The notes beneath the pieces are model-generated. The model made no database searches and was not told the DNA's origin. It worked only from the letters and a program-made list of their open reading frames with translations. The position numbers and the translations under genes are program-made. From NCBI RefSeq assembly GCF_000172075.1, contig NZ_ABIC01000013.1, positions 36,197 through 100,196 of the forward strand: DNA of 64,000 nt. The letters are read 5' to 3'. Of the stretch, positions 50,499 to 59,755 are shown piece after piece (the stretch's first letter is position 1; the number at the start of each line of letters is the position of its first letter). The stretch is from Shewanella benthica KT99. Lineage in GTDB: Bacteria > Pseudomonadota > Gammaproteobacteria > Enterobacterales > Shewanellaceae.

Positions 50499-51335
50499 AT
50501 GACAGAGCGAGCCAAGGTGGGATTAGGCTTGAGGCGTGAGATGTTGGATGAATTTTGCGACTCTATTGCAGATGCTATCGATTTTTTCGAGGTTGCCCCG
50601 GAGAACTGGATGACATTAGGAGGAAAGTATGGTCGACAACTTAGGCAACTTACTGAGAGTAAGCCTTTTTTCTGTCATGGTTTATCTTTGTCTATCGGTG
50701 GGCCTGCACCCTTAGATATGGAGTTCATTAAGAATGTGAAAGCCTTTTTGGACGAGCACAATATCGAGATTTACTCTGAACATCTTAGCTACTGTTCGGG
50801 GGCGGGACACATGTATGATCTTATGCCAATCCCGTTTACCGAGGAGGCGGTCAAGCATGTTGTCAAGCGTGTAAAGCAAGTTGAAGATGTTATAGAGAGG
50901 CCGCTTATCCTGGAGAATGTTTCTTTTTACACGGCGCCAGGTGCCGAGATGAGTGAGCTCGAATTTGTCACTGCTGTGCTCGGTGAAGCTGATTGTAAAA
51001 TGCTTCTCGATGTGAATAACATCTATGTGAACTCAATTAATCATCAGTACGATGCCGATGAGTTCTTAAGAGCCATGCCGACGGAGCGTGTCGCCTATCT
51101 CCATATAGCTGGCCATTTTGAAGAAGCAAAAGATATCCTAGTTGACACCCATGGAGCCGATATTGTATCGCCTGTATGGCAGTTACTTCAAACCTGTTAT
51201 CAAGTACACGGAGTACATCCTACCTTGCTAGAGAGGGATTTTAATATTCCTGAGACACAGGTGTTGCTTAAGGAAATAGATAAAATTCATCGATACCAAG
51301 AGACAGGTTTGTCTCAGTTTTCAAGGAGCGTATGA
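50499..51335 (+). CDS. hvfB: MNIO (DUF692) family RiPP maturase, HvfB type
   Basis: A 278-residue multinuclear non-heme iron oxidative enzyme with a TIM-barrel fold. Likely iron ligands visible are His60 (HGLSLSIGG), Glu94-His95 (SEHLSY), Glu139-Asn140 (LENVSFY), Asp171 and Asn173 (DVNN), His202 and His206 (HIAGH), and Asp216 and His218 (DTHG). It would oxidise Cys residues of HvfA. ATG 50499 has TGGAGTG upstream; the frame extends into the preceding T tract but cannot start there. The stop overlaps hvfC by 4 nt. Confidence 0.93.
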   Translation: MTERAKVGLGLRREMLDEFCDSIADAIDFFEVAPENWMTLGGKYGRQLRQLTESKPFFCHGLSLSIGGPAPLDMEFIKNVKAFLDEHNIEIYSEHLSYCSGAGHMYDLMPIPFTEEAVKHVVKRVKQVEDVIERPLILENVSFYTAPGAEMSELEFVTAVLGEADCKMLLDVNNIYVNSINHQYDADEFLRAMPTERVAYLHIAGHFEEAKDILVDTHGADIVSPVWQLLQTCYQVHGVHPTLLERDFNIPETQVLLKEIDKIHRYQETGLSQFSRSV

Positions 51336-52078
51336 TGAAATTTGATGTGATTCAACAGTCATTTATCGATTATATCAAGCAACCTTCACGCCCATTACCT
51401 AAGGGCACAGAAGCCCGGCGGATGAAGATATATCGGGATCTGTTTTTCAATAATATCAATGGATTTGTCACCAGTGCATTCCCCGTGTTGCACAGTTTAT
51501 ACTCTGAAGAAGACTGGTTGACACTGATCCAAGATTTTTTTGTGACTCATGATTGTCAGACACCGATATTTATTGAAATAGCTCATGAATTTGTCATTTT
51601 TCTTCAGTCTGAATATCAGTTAACAGACCGTGATCCTGTATTTATTATCGAACTGGCTCATTATGAATATATGGAGTTGGTCGTGGCCGTCGCTAAAGAT
51701 AATCCCTTGCACCAAGATATCAAAGGGCCGATAGCGCAAGTGGCATTGTGTTTGTCTGATACGGCTAAAGTGTTGCAATATAGCTTCGATGTTCAGCGAG
51801 TAAGTGAAGATTATCGACCCGATACCCCCACCGAGAGTCCGCAGCAATTTTGCTTATATCGCGATGGGCAAGAGGTCGTGATTTTTTTGCAACTCAACCC
51901 CTTAACAGCACAAGTACTGGGTTACCTGTCCCAACATGAAACTGTCAGTTTCGACCATCTGCTGACTTGGCTAAAACAGACTTACCCACAGATGGCTGAT
52001 GACGTATTAACTCAAGGTTGTGGGCAGATGTTAGCTGATCTCGCTGCCAAGGGGGTGGTGAAACAATACTTGGCTTAA
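51332..52078 (+). CDS. hvfC: DUF2063 RiPP maturation partner, HvfC type
   Basis: A 248-residue protein. The N-terminal DUF2063 domain (IQQSFIDYIKQPSRPLPKGT, RRMKIYRDLFFNNINGFVTS) is the putative DNA-binding-like domain of MNIO partner proteins. The C-terminal half has a winged-helix-like end (LTQGCGQMLADLAAKGVVKQ). Such partners present the precursor to the MNIO enzyme. It starts at ATG 51332 (or 51335), overlapping hvfB. No DoxX-like gene, often present in bufferin operons, follows. Confidence 0.92.
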   Translation: MMKFDVIQQSFIDYIKQPSRPLPKGTEARRMKIYRDLFFNNINGFVTSAFPVLHSLYSEEDWLTLIQDFFVTHDCQTPIFIEIAHEFVIFLQSEYQLTDRDPVFIIELAHYEYMELVVAVAKDNPLHQDIKGPIAQVALCLSDTAKVLQYSFDVQRVSEDYRPDTPTESPQQFCLYRDGQEVVIFLQLNPLTAQVLGYLSQHETVSFDHLLTWLKQTYPQMADDVLTQGCGQMLADLAAKGVVKQYLA

Positions 52079-52245
52079 TGGACTTGAATGAGGTGATTTG
52101 GCTTGGTTCATTAAGCTAGAGTAGCTGATTGACATTAATAGCTATCATTATTCTTAATAAAATCATAATCGAAGCTACTTAAGTCGGTAAAAGATTAAAT
52201 ACTGCTTCCTAAACTATGGACAAATCTCTATAATATTGCCAAAAA

Positions 52246-52259
52246 TTGATCTAGATCAA
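52246..52259. promoter_or_regulatory. Perfect FNR/EtrA box
   Basis: TTGATCTAGATCAA matches the FNR consensus TTGAT-N4-ATCAA exactly. A perfect TATAAT lies just upstream at 52229-52234, so the box would sit a few bases into that transcript. Alternatively it activates a start about 41 bp downstream, at the small gene itself. Confidence 0.8.
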
Positions 52260-52291
52260 TAAAATTACCCGAGTGATTGAGCGAGGAAGTT

Positions 52292-52411
52292 ATGAGTCAG
52301 CCATTTAAAGATCCATTTAACATCATCTATTTCATTGGTTTCATCTTAGTCATGATGATCCCAACGTTGCCTGCGACCTTAGCTTGGTTGAAAATTTCCG
52401 GACTAATTTAA
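52292..52411 (+). CDS. 39-residue single-pass membrane protein
   Basis: A very short gene starting MSQPFKDPFNIIYFIGFILV, then MMIPTLPATLAWLKISGLI. GCGAGGAAG lies 6 nt before the ATG. One hydrophobic segment spans residues 11-33, and the conserved-looking Pro residues flank it. Exact function unknown; the preceding FNR box suggests oxygen-dependent expression. Its TAA stop is also the left flank of a MITE. Small subunits of membrane complexes have this shape, but no partner is evident. Confidence 0.65.
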   Translation: MSQPFKDPFNIIYFIGFILVMMIPTLPATLAWLKISGLI

Positions 52412-52838
52412 TACCATTCCATATAAGTATCTGGTCAGTTCAGAGACTCTCAGCTTTTTCAATTCAAGGCCCATTGATGAGGAAATGGTTATTCCCTTTT
52501 AAGTCAATGTAACACCGAAGTGAAAACACTGAGAGCCTCACGCAGTGCGGCTGATGTTTAAAGCAAAGGGCAAAGCCCTTTATGCTACGTTGAATGTTCT
52601 CGATATACGACTGCATGGTCTATTTTGTTCCATACAAAATAAGACATTTCCTCCTTCCATGGAGGTCAGATGCAGGAGGTACGAGCCCATGGACGGGTGA
52701 AGGTAGAATAATGCAGGAGCCATTATCGAGAGCAACGCAGGAGCTTGTTGCCGAGAATAACTATTAGCTTCAAACATTCGCCTTGCCTACAGTGCTTTGA
52801 ACTCCCGCTGAATGATCAGATACTTACTCGGAATGGTA
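52412..52838. mobile_element. MITE-like element, complete copy
   Basis: A 427-bp non-coding element bounded by inverted repeats. The left end TACCATTCC...AAGTATCTG and the reverse complement of the right end match at 22 of 26 positions. TAA on both sides (52409-52411 and 52839-52841) looks like a 3-bp target duplication. A near-identical copy begins at 63629. It carries no transposase and must depend on one elsewhere. Confidence 0.85.
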
Positions 52839-52888
52839 TAATTAGCGTAATACAAGTCTAGATACCCGGCACTTGTTTGGGTAAACTA

Positions 52889-52913
52889 ACCACTCTTTGG
52901 AGTGGTTTTTTTT
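52889..52913 (+). terminator. Terminator downstream of the MITE
   Basis: ACCACTC pairs with GAGTGGT, followed by eight T. It probably ended the short gene's transcript before the MITE was inserted between them. Confidence 0.88.
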
Positions 52914-52977
52914 GGACTTTTTTGATTTTAACAAAACTAGTTAAGTAAATATTTGAGTAAGTAGAGTAAGGGAAATA

Positions 52978-53346
52978 ATGGCTTTTAAACGTGGTTTTTA
53001 TTTGATTTGTGGATTATGCAGTTTGGCGCTTGGCTTGCTGGGGATCCCGCTTCCAATACTACCTACCGTACCTTTTATCTTACTCGCCGCCTTCTGTTTC
53101 GCTCGCTCTAGCGATCGGCTACACAATTGGCTGATGACTCATCCCTGGTTTTCAGAAGCGTTGCATGATTGGGCGCAGAACAGAGGGATCCGTAAAGGGC
53201 TAAAGAAGAAGGCCTATATTGTCAGTGGACTCAGTTTTGCCGTTAGCATAGCCATAGTGCCATTAATATGGGTAAAACTGATGCTGCTTTGCTTCGCCCT
53301 CGGCCTAGGTTTTTTTCTCAAGCAGATCCCCGAACTAGACGATTAA
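52978..53346 (+). CDS. ybaN: YbaN family (DUF454) membrane protein
   Basis: A 122-residue inner-membrane protein with the DUF454 pattern GIPLPILPTVPFILLAAFCF followed by ARSSDRLHNWLMTHPWF, and two C-terminal helices. Function unknown. The ybaN-apt-dnaX order is conserved in gammaproteobacteria. Confidence 0.9.
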   Translation: MAFKRGFYLICGLCSLALGLLGIPLPILPTVPFILLAAFCFARSSDRLHNWLMTHPWFSEALHDWAQNRGIRKGLKKKAYIVSGLSFAVSIAIVPLIWVKLMLLCFALGLGFFLKQIPELDD

Positions 53347-53546
53347 TACCAGACACTCTTTTACACGTCATCTTTATACAGAAAACTCAGTATCGGCTTT
53401 TTCTTTAGAATATATCGCTAAATTGTGACCCAATGCGTAATTATTGTCCTAATTAGTCGGGGAGATTGTTGCAAGTATGCCCAAAGACACATAAGCTGTT
53501 AGCCGGCTTTTTTAAAGCTGGCGAGATTTGCCGGCCAAACTAAAAG

Positions 53547-54101
53547 ATGATGGTCATGAACAAAGACAGCTTAGCATTGATAAAACAGAGCATAAAAACA
53601 ATTCCAGATTACCCGAAAGCCGGGATCTTTTTCAGAGATGTGACAAGTTTGCTTGAAGAGCCTGTAGCTTACAGAGCAAGCATAGAACTCCTGGCTGAGG
53701 AGTACAAAGATCAAGGGTTTACCAAAATAGTGGGTACAGAAGCTCGTGGCTTCCTGTTCGGGGCGCCTTTAGCCTTGGCATTAGGTGTCGGTTTTATACC
53801 TGTACGTAAGCCGGGTAAATTACCACGTGAGACGATTTCTCAGAGCTATGATCTCGAATATGGTCAAGATGTTCTGGAACTGCATGTCGATGCAATCTCA
53901 GCTGACGATAAAGTGTTAGTGGTCGATGATTTACTTGCAACGGGCGGTACGATCGAAGCGACTGTCAAGTTGATCCGTAAACTAGGTGGTCAAGTTAACC
54001 ATGCTGCGTTTGTTATCTCTCTGCCCGATCTCGGTGGTGAGAAGCGTCTCGAAGCCATGGATCTTAAACTGGTTACCTTGTGTGAATTTGATGGTGAATA
54101 A
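53547..54101 (+). CDS. apt: Adenine phosphoribosyltransferase
   Basis: Purine-salvage enzyme converting adenine and PRPP to AMP. The 184-residue protein has [20 protein letters not shown] and the PRPP motif [17 protein letters not shown] near residue 130. Three nearby ATG codons (53547, 53550 region and 53556) are possible starts; the first is used here. The stop is followed by hairpin repeats and dnaX. Confidence 0.96.
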   Translation: MMVMNKDSLALIKQSIKTIPDYPKAGIFFRDVTSLLEEPVAYRASIELLAEEYKDQGFTKIVGTEARGFLFGAPLALALGVGFIPVRKPGKLPRETISQSYDLEYGQDVLELHVDAISADDKVLVVDDLLATGGTIEATVKLIRKLGGQVNHAAFVISLPDLGGEKRLEAMDLKLVTLCEFDGE

Positions 54102-54114
54102 TCCAGCGTACAAT

Positions 54115-54218
54115 ATATTCCAGAAGTAGCTGGTCAAGTTAACCATGTTGCTTCTGGTTTATCTTGATATTCCAGAGGTAGCAGGTCAAGTTAATCATCT
54201 TGGTTCTGGTTATAAAAT
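54115..54218 (+). repeat. Two tandem 52-bp hairpin repeats after apt
   Basis: ATATTCCAGA starts each of two adjacent 52-bp units. Each unit can fold by pairing CCAGA or CCAGAAG with TCTGG or CTTCTGG. Inside each, GGTCAAGTTAA repeats a word from the apt coding region (53987 on), so the units look derived from the apt 3' part. Confidence 0.7.
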
Positions 54219-54312
54219 GCTCCTCAGTAGCGCCTTTTAACATGGCATGTTATGGTGCAGATTACTCAGGAGCGTGCTCCCGAATTTACTCAACGACACT
54301 TTGGGGAGTTCC

Positions 54313-56961
54313 ATGTCATATCAGGTGTTGGCCAGAAAATGGCGCCCTGCCACATTTGAACAAATGGTTGGTCAGTCTCACGTTTTACTTGCATTAACCA
54401 ATGCGCTCACTCAGCAAAGATTACATCATGCTTACCTGTTTTCCGGCACTCGAGGTGTGGGTAAAACCAGCTTAGCTCGGCTATTCGCTAAAGGGTTAAA
54501 CTGTGAACAGGGGATCACAGCCTCTCCATGTGGTCAATGTTCCAGCTGTGTTGAAATAGCCGAAGGGCGTTTTGTGGATCTTATCGAAGTCGATGCGGCT
54601 TCGCGAACTAAAGTCGATGATACTAGGGAACTGCTCGATAATGTGCAGTACCGTCCTAGTCGAGGCCGATTCAAGGTGTATCTCATCGATGAGGTGCACA
54701 TGCTATCGCGCAGCAGTTTCAATGCATTGTTAAAGACGCTCGAAGAGCCACCTGAGCATGTAAAGTTTCTACTAGCGACCACAGATCCTCAGCGTCTGCC
54801 TGTGACGGTTCTGTCTCGTTGTCTGCAATTTAATTTAAAAAGCCTGACTCAGGATGAAATTTCAGCGCAACTGTCCTATGTGCTTACTCAAGAGCAGCTC
54901 ACCTTCGATCACGCTGCATTGACACTGTTGGCTAAAGCGGCCAATGGCAGTATGCGAGATGCCCTGAGTCTTACGGACCAGGCCATTGCTTTTGGTGCCG
55001 GTACTGTACAGCTGACTCAGGTACAGACCATGCTTGGCAGTATCGATGAGAAACATGTACTTTCCTTGTTTAACGCCTTAGTTCAAGGGGATATCGAGAA
55101 TTTGATGCGGATGATCGGCCAGATTTTATCCTTTGGCGCCGACCCAGAGGAAGTGCTCAGAAGCCTACTGGAATTATTACATCAAATAACCTTAAGTCAG
55201 TTTGCCCCCGCAGCGGCTCAGCTTTCCATTTATAGTGAGCAGATTAAGGCTTTCGCAGAGCAACTCAGTCCCGAACAAGTACAACTTTATTATCAGTTAT
55301 TGTTAACGGGGAGAAAAGATCTTCCCCATGCGCCAGACCCAAAATCTGGATTAGAGATGGCGCTGCTTAGGGCCGTCTCCTTCGTGCCTGAAACGCCGGT
55401 GACCCGTTGGGTCGTGGATAAACCTGCTAAAGTGATCATCCCAGAACGCGTAACCGGACAGGATAATCCTCAACAGCCGGAAGCTAAAGACAAACCTGTT
55501 AGTCAAGATAATTCAAATGGCCAGCCAACTGAAGTTCAAAAAGAGCCCGTCTCTGAGCCAGTTCCTGAGCTTGTTTCTAAGCCTGAGGCCGCCGTAATTC
55601 CTCAAGCTGAGCCAGATGATGAGACCGATGATTTACTTGCGCTTAATAGCGAACAAGCCCTCATTTTAAGTCAGGCATCGAGCCAGGGGGTGGAGCCGAG
55701 TAGTCTAAACACTGCCGAGCCTGATAGCCAAGCCGAGACCACTCATTTAGACGATAAAGCAGTAAGGTTAAGTCCGCCTGAAGACCCTAGTAAGGTCAAT
55801 CCGCCTGGCAGCAATCAATCTGAATTATCTCAGCCTGAGTTGAGCCCTGAGCAGCTAGCCCAAGATGCAGACTTCGATGCTCAATATGGTTTTCAACAAG
55901 ATGAACAAGAGCTAGGGGATTACCAGACGCCCGTAGCCGATGATGTACAGCCTATTCAGCAGACTGTGACTCCTTCGCCTCAGTCAGATGTAGGCTCTGG
56001 CCTTACTGGCCAAGGGCCTGATTTTCAAGCTGGAACTGAGTTGGAAGACGATATATTAGCCGCCGTCTTAGCGGCGCGAGACTCACTGCTCACCGATCTG
56101 GCCAAAACGCCTGAGGAGAGTGCTGGAAAAAAGCCTGAAGTTCAGCGCAAGGATTTTGCCCCTCCTAAGCGCCAACCTCAAGCCGAGAATGATGATGCAG
56201 CACCGTCTTCGTTAGGCGGTCAGGCTATAGTTGAAGTTAAGTCAGACGCTAAAGCTGCACTTCAGTCTCAGCCTGTTTTAGCTACAGCCATTGAAGACAG
56301 GCCTCCCTGGGAGGAATCTGTCGAAGTCGCGGCTACTGAGAATACCACCTCTTCAGGTGGCGATGAGCAAGGCACAGATACTCATCCAATGGTATCTAGT
56401 CAAGTAGAAGCCCAGGTACCTGTACAAGATCAGGTACAAACTGAAATACAAGCTCAGTCATTTGACCCGCTTCCCCCGCTGGGTGAAGGCGAGGTGACAG
56501 GCAATGAGGTCGATCTCAACTGGTATCGATTGATGTCTGCTATCGATGTCGGCGGCAGGGTGCGTCAATTAGCGGTGAACTCAGTGTGCCATGAGTTTAC
56601 CGAGCCCTTGTCTCTGTTATTAAAACCTATCCAGAAGCACTTGGCTGCTGAGATAGCTATAGTGCAGTTAGAGGAAGCATTAGGCAAGGTGTTAGGCGCC
56701 GAGATTAAGGTCAGTATATCTGTTGGAGTCGATGGCGACAGAGAGACACCACTGGAAGTGCGTCAGCGTTTTCATCGGGAGATCCAAGCACAGGCGCGCC
56801 AAGGCTTGTTAACCGACACCAATGTCCAATGGCTAATGAGCCAAATGGGAGCAGAGCTTGAAAACGATAGCTTAAGTTATGCACCTGAGCTATTGAGTTT
56901 AAAAGGAAATACCATTGAGCTTATCGATAAGTCGAACTTTAAGGCGTTACCTCAGTCATAA
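54313..56961 (+). CDS. dnaX: DNA polymerase III subunits tau and gamma
   Basis: The clamp-loader ATPase, 882 residues as tau. It starts MSYQVLARKWRPATFEQMVG after GGGGAG. The Walker A is GTRGVGKTS; a zinc-binding set CEQG...CGQCSSC follows, then LIDEVHMLS (Walker B) and the sensor VLSRC. Residues about 370-740 form a long Gln/Glu/Pro-rich linker, much longer than in E. coli (tau 643), before the conserved C-terminal alpha-binding domain. A programmed -1 frameshift would give gamma of 608 residues. Confidence 0.96.
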   Translation: MSYQVLARKWRPATFEQMVGQSHVLLALTNALTQQRLHHAYLFSGTRGVGKTSLARLFAKGLNCEQGITASPCGQCSSCVEIAEGRFVDLIEVDAASRTKVDDTRELLDNVQYRPSRGRFKVYLIDEVHMLSRSSFNALLKTLEEPPEHVKFLLATTDPQRLPVTVLSRCLQFNLKSLTQDEISAQLSYVLTQEQLTFDHAALTLLAKAANGSMRDALSLTDQAIAFGAGTVQLTQVQTMLGSIDEKHVLSLFNALVQGDIENLMRMIGQILSFGADPEEVLRSLLELLHQITLSQFAPAAAQLSIYSEQIKAFAEQLSPEQVQLYYQLLLTGRKDLPHAPDPKSGLEMALLRAVSFVPETPVTRWVVDKPAKVIIPERVTGQDNPQQPEAKDKPVSQDNSNGQPTEVQKEPVSEPVPELVSKPEAAVIPQAEPDDETDDLLALNSEQALILSQASSQGVEPSSLNTAEPDSQAETTHLDDKAVRLSPPEDPSKVNPPGSNQSELSQPELSPEQLAQDADFDAQYGFQQDEQELGDYQTPVADDVQPIQQTVTPSPQSDVGSGLTGQGPDFQAGTELEDDILAAVLAARDSLLTDLAKTPEESAGKKPEVQRKDFAPPKRQPQAENDDAAPSSLGGQAIVEVKSDAKAALQSQPVLATAIEDRPPWEESVEVAATENTTSSGGDEQGTDTHPMVSSQVEAQVPVQDQVQTEIQAQSFDPLPPLGEGEVTGNEVDLNWYRLMSAIDVGGRVRQLAVNSVCHEFTEPLSLLLKPIQKHLAAEIAIVQLEEALGKVLGAEIKVSISVGVDGDRETPLEVRQRFHREIQAQARQGLLTDTNVQWLMSQMGAELENDSLSYAPELLSLKGNTIELIDKSNFKALPQS
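56113..56138 (+). promoter_or_regulatory. dnaX programmed -1 frameshift signal
   Basis: The slippery heptamer A-AAA-AAG (56127-56133) is in the correct zero frame. GAGGAG, a Shine-Dalgarno-like stimulator, lies 8 nt upstream (56113-56118). In the -1 frame the next codons are GCC and TGA (56136-56138), so slippage ends the protein at once after residues Lys-Lys-Ala. This matches the E. coli arrangement. Confidence 0.88.
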
Positions 56962-57045
56962 GTTTGTACGGCTTTGATTGATTATCGACATTATTTAAGT
57001 AAGATGAGCCCACTTTATTCGACCCTTAATTGAAGAGAAATAGAT

Positions 57046-57375
57046 ATGTTTGGAAAAGGCGGTATGGGTAACCTGATGAAGCAGGCGCAACAGATGCAAG
57101 ACAAAATGGCCAAAGCGCAAGAAGAGATCGCGCGTATGGAAGTGACCGGTGAAGCCGGTGCGGGTCTGGTGAAAATTACCATGACAGGTTCTCACAGTGT
57201 ACGTAAAGTGGATATCGATCCTAGCCTGTTAGAAGATGATAAAGAGATGCTAGAAGATCTTATCGCTGCAGCATGCAATGATGCAGCACGCCGTGTCGAA
57301 GAGAGCCAAAAAGAGAGAATGGCTGAAGTGACAGGTGGCATGCAGTTACCACCAGGCATGAAGATGCCGTTCTAA
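57046..57375 (+). CDS. ybaB: YbaB/EbfC nucleoid-associated protein
   Basis: A 109-residue DNA-binding dimer. It begins [20 protein letters not shown] and contains the [16 protein letters not shown] core. It lies 84 bp after dnaX. In relatives recR follows directly, but here a 2.4-kb islet intervenes. Confidence 0.95.
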   Translation: MFGKGGMGNLMKQAQQMQDKMAKAQEEIARMEVTGEAGAGLVKITMTGSHSVRKVDIDPSLLEDDKEMLEDLIAAACNDAARRVEESQKERMAEVTGGMQLPPGMKMPF

Positions 57376-57442
57376 TAAATAGTTTTTGTAAACAACTGCT
57401 TATCCTAGTTTGATTCTGTGGGGTCTAACAGGGGGCAAAATT

Positions 57443-57468
57443 AGCCCGAGTATATCTTGGGCTTTTTT
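57443..57468 (+). terminator. Terminator after ybaB
   Basis: AGCCC (57443) pairs with GGGCT (57459-57463), extended inward by GAG/CTT, followed by TTTTTT. It lies inside the inserted islet, so recR is separated transcriptionally from dnaX-ybaB. Confidence 0.8.
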
Positions 57469-57539
57469 ATATTCTTAATTTGGTATTACTCATTATTTTT
57501 CACAAGATACCTAAATTTAACTTCATTTCTATGTACTCT

Positions 57540-57632
57540 TTAGTGCATTGGGACGCTATAGCCTTGTTCGGTGATGAAACCGATAGCTTCTTCTTTAAAC
57601 TCTTTGGCATAAGTGCGGTACTGTCTTTTCGT
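57540..57632 (-). pseudogene. N-terminal scrap of an IS3-family orfA
   Basis: The minus strand encodes KRQYRTYAKEFKEEAIGFIT followed by EQGYSVPMH and a stop. This is the start of the helix-turn-helix of IS3-family OrfA proteins. The rest of the element is missing. It lies within the islet between ybaB and recR. Confidence 0.6.
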
Positions 57633-57832
57633 ATTCACCTCGATTAGACCAGAATAGATCTTATTATTCATAAGCATGAAAATATTCCGTGTCTTTTTTT
57701 CATTATTATTTTTTTGTGATGGCTCCATAAGATTAGAATGAAAAATTCGTGTCTACTGTATTGAACAGTAAGGCAATGTTGTGGCGACACCTAAAATGAA
57801 GACATTAATAAAGAATTTTGTAGAGAAAGAAA

Positions 57833-59440
57833 ATGAACATAATTAGAAGATTGTTACAAGCTATGGGCTTCAAGAGCATCAGTGCACAATTATTAATGCT
57901 AAATATCATTCTAGCTCTGTTCGGATTTAGTGCCATGGCGATTATATACAATGACATGCAAGCCGATGCTGCGACCATTAATATTGCAGGTCGACAGCGT
58001 ATGTTGTCACAACTGGTAGCCAAAGAAGTTCTGTTGTTGCAGTTTGGCGTAGGGCGGGATACAGGGGTGAAAAAGGCGATTGAATTGTTTGAGTCTTCGA
58101 TGAACATGTTACTTAATGGTGATACAAAGCGTGGTATTTCTGCTCCCATGACCCCAGAGATCAAGAGCCGACTCGGGAAGGTTAATAAACTGTGGAGTAA
58201 ATATCGTGAGGGGATTCAAGCGTTGCTGCTGCTAGGAGATAAAGATCAGCATAATGAAAAACGGAGTCATTTAATTGGTGAGCTCCATCAACGTGCACCT
58301 ATTTTGCTAAAGGAAATGAATCAAGTTGTCCTTATGATGGAAACAGCCAGTAATGCCAGTGCGACTAGCAAGATGCAGCTTATCCTTGGCTTGATTTTCT
58401 TGTTGATGCTGCTCTCTGGAATTCTGTATCTTTATGTGCACAAGTACCTGCTGACTCCCTTACTGCCACTACGAGAAGGATTGCAGAAGATTGCCAAAGG
58501 AGATCTTACCAAGCGGTTACCTGCGGATGATAATGATGATGATGAAATGGGGGCTCTCTACCGCGATTATAACGAGGCACGAAACGATTTTTCTGATATG
58601 TTGATAAATGTGGTTAGAACAAGCGAGCAGTTAAGTGTTTCCAGCTTACAACTAAAAGGGGCCGCGACCGAAAATGCCATCAGCATGGATCAACAATATC
58701 AGGAGATCGAGCTGATCTCGACGGCTATGAATGAGATCACCGCCACAATTCAAGAAGTAGCGGGTAGTAGTGCCCATGCCTCAGACTACACTGAGCGTGC
58801 CGAACAGGAGGCTAACCGTGGACGTGAGGTGATGGGCGGAGCAGCCACAACCATTGATAAACTCAATCAGCAGGTTCAAGCGGTGGGGGCTGTGATTCAT
58901 ACCTTAGATGCCGATAGTCAGGAGATTAGTACCGTGCTAGATGTAATATCCAGCATTGCAGATCAGACGAATCTGTTGGCTTTAAACGCAGCCATAGAAG
59001 CTGCACGGGCCGGAGAGGCTGGTCGTGGTTTTGCGGTAGTTGCCGATGAAGTGCGTGGGCTTGCAGCACGGACAGCCAAATCGACCAGTGAAATTCAGCA
59101 GATGGTTGAGAAACTTCAAAGCCAAGTACAACAAGCGGTGCAGGCTATTAGCGCTGGCCAGAAGCAGGCATCTATAGGCGTCAAGCACGTACAAGAGGCT
59201 GATGATGCCCTAGAGCGAATCGTCGAAGCTGTTGTTGCAATCAATGAGATGAATGCTCATATTGCAACGGCCTCAAGAGAACAGAGTTGTGTCGCTGAGG
59301 AGATGAATCAGCGTATCGTACATGTGGCCGACGCATCGCAGAAAACTCGTGACAATGCCTCGAATAATCAGGAACTGGCGGACAATCTCTCACAGATGGG
59401 AGAACAGTTACGCAATTATACAGTCGGTTTCCGTGTCTAA
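57833..59440 (+). CDS. Methyl-accepting chemotaxis protein with PilJ/NarX-type sensor
   Basis: A 535-residue chemoreceptor. Membrane helices lie at about residues 18-38 and 180-202. The periplasmic part carries [20 protein letters not shown], the signature of PilJ/NarX-type N-terminal sensor domains, which in characterised cases bind nitrate or nitrite. A HAMP domain follows ([20 protein letters not shown]). The signalling hairpin tip is [20 protein letters not shown], then [13 protein letters not shown]. It is complete and lies in the ybaB-recR islet. Confidence 0.93.
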   Translation: MNIIRRLLQAMGFKSISAQLLMLNIILALFGFSAMAIIYNDMQADAATINIAGRQRMLSQLVAKEVLLLQFGVGRDTGVKKAIELFESSMNMLLNGDTKRGISAPMTPEIKSRLGKVNKLWSKYREGIQALLLLGDKDQHNEKRSHLIGELHQRAPILLKEMNQVVLMMETASNASATSKMQLILGLIFLLMLLSGILYLYVHKYLLTPLLPLREGLQKIAKGDLTKRLPADDNDDDEMGALYRDYNEARNDFSDMLINVVRTSEQLSVSSLQLKGAATENAISMDQQYQEIELISTAMNEITATIQEVAGSSAHASDYTERAEQEANRGREVMGGAATTIDKLNQQVQAVGAVIHTLDADSQEISTVLDVISSIADQTNLLALNAAIEAARAGEAGRGFAVVADEVRGLAARTAKSTSEIQQMVEKLQSQVQQAVQAISAGQKQASIGVKHVQEADDALERIVEAVVAINEMNAHIATASREQSCVAEEMNQRIVHVADASQKTRDNASNNQELADNLSQMGEQLRNYTVGFRV

Positions 59441-59700
59441 CCTTACCCTCTTAGTGATCTTTAAGGTTTATACACTCTATGAACTTGAAGCCAATTATCT
59501 TACTTCGTTTTTAGAGTGTGTATGCAGGTATCGAGAGGGCTAATAGGCTGCAGGCTTTTGCTATAAGTGGCGTACTTTACGAGCAAGTAGAGGTTATAGA
59601 TGTTTAACTAAGGGACAAATAGGGGCCAAAACCTTAGGGTTCTATGATAATATCCAGCGCTAAATTTGATGAGAGATGCTTAGCAATGCCTATTTATAAC

Positions 59701-59740
59701 TTATCAGCACATATCAGCACATATCAGCACATATCAGTGC
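59701..59740. repeat. Four tandem 10-bp repeats
   Basis: ATATCAGCAC repeats four times with small changes in the first and last unit. It is at the right edge of the islet, just before the ybaB-like word at 59756. Confidence 0.9.
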
Positions 59741-59755
59741 TCTTTATGCTTCAGA

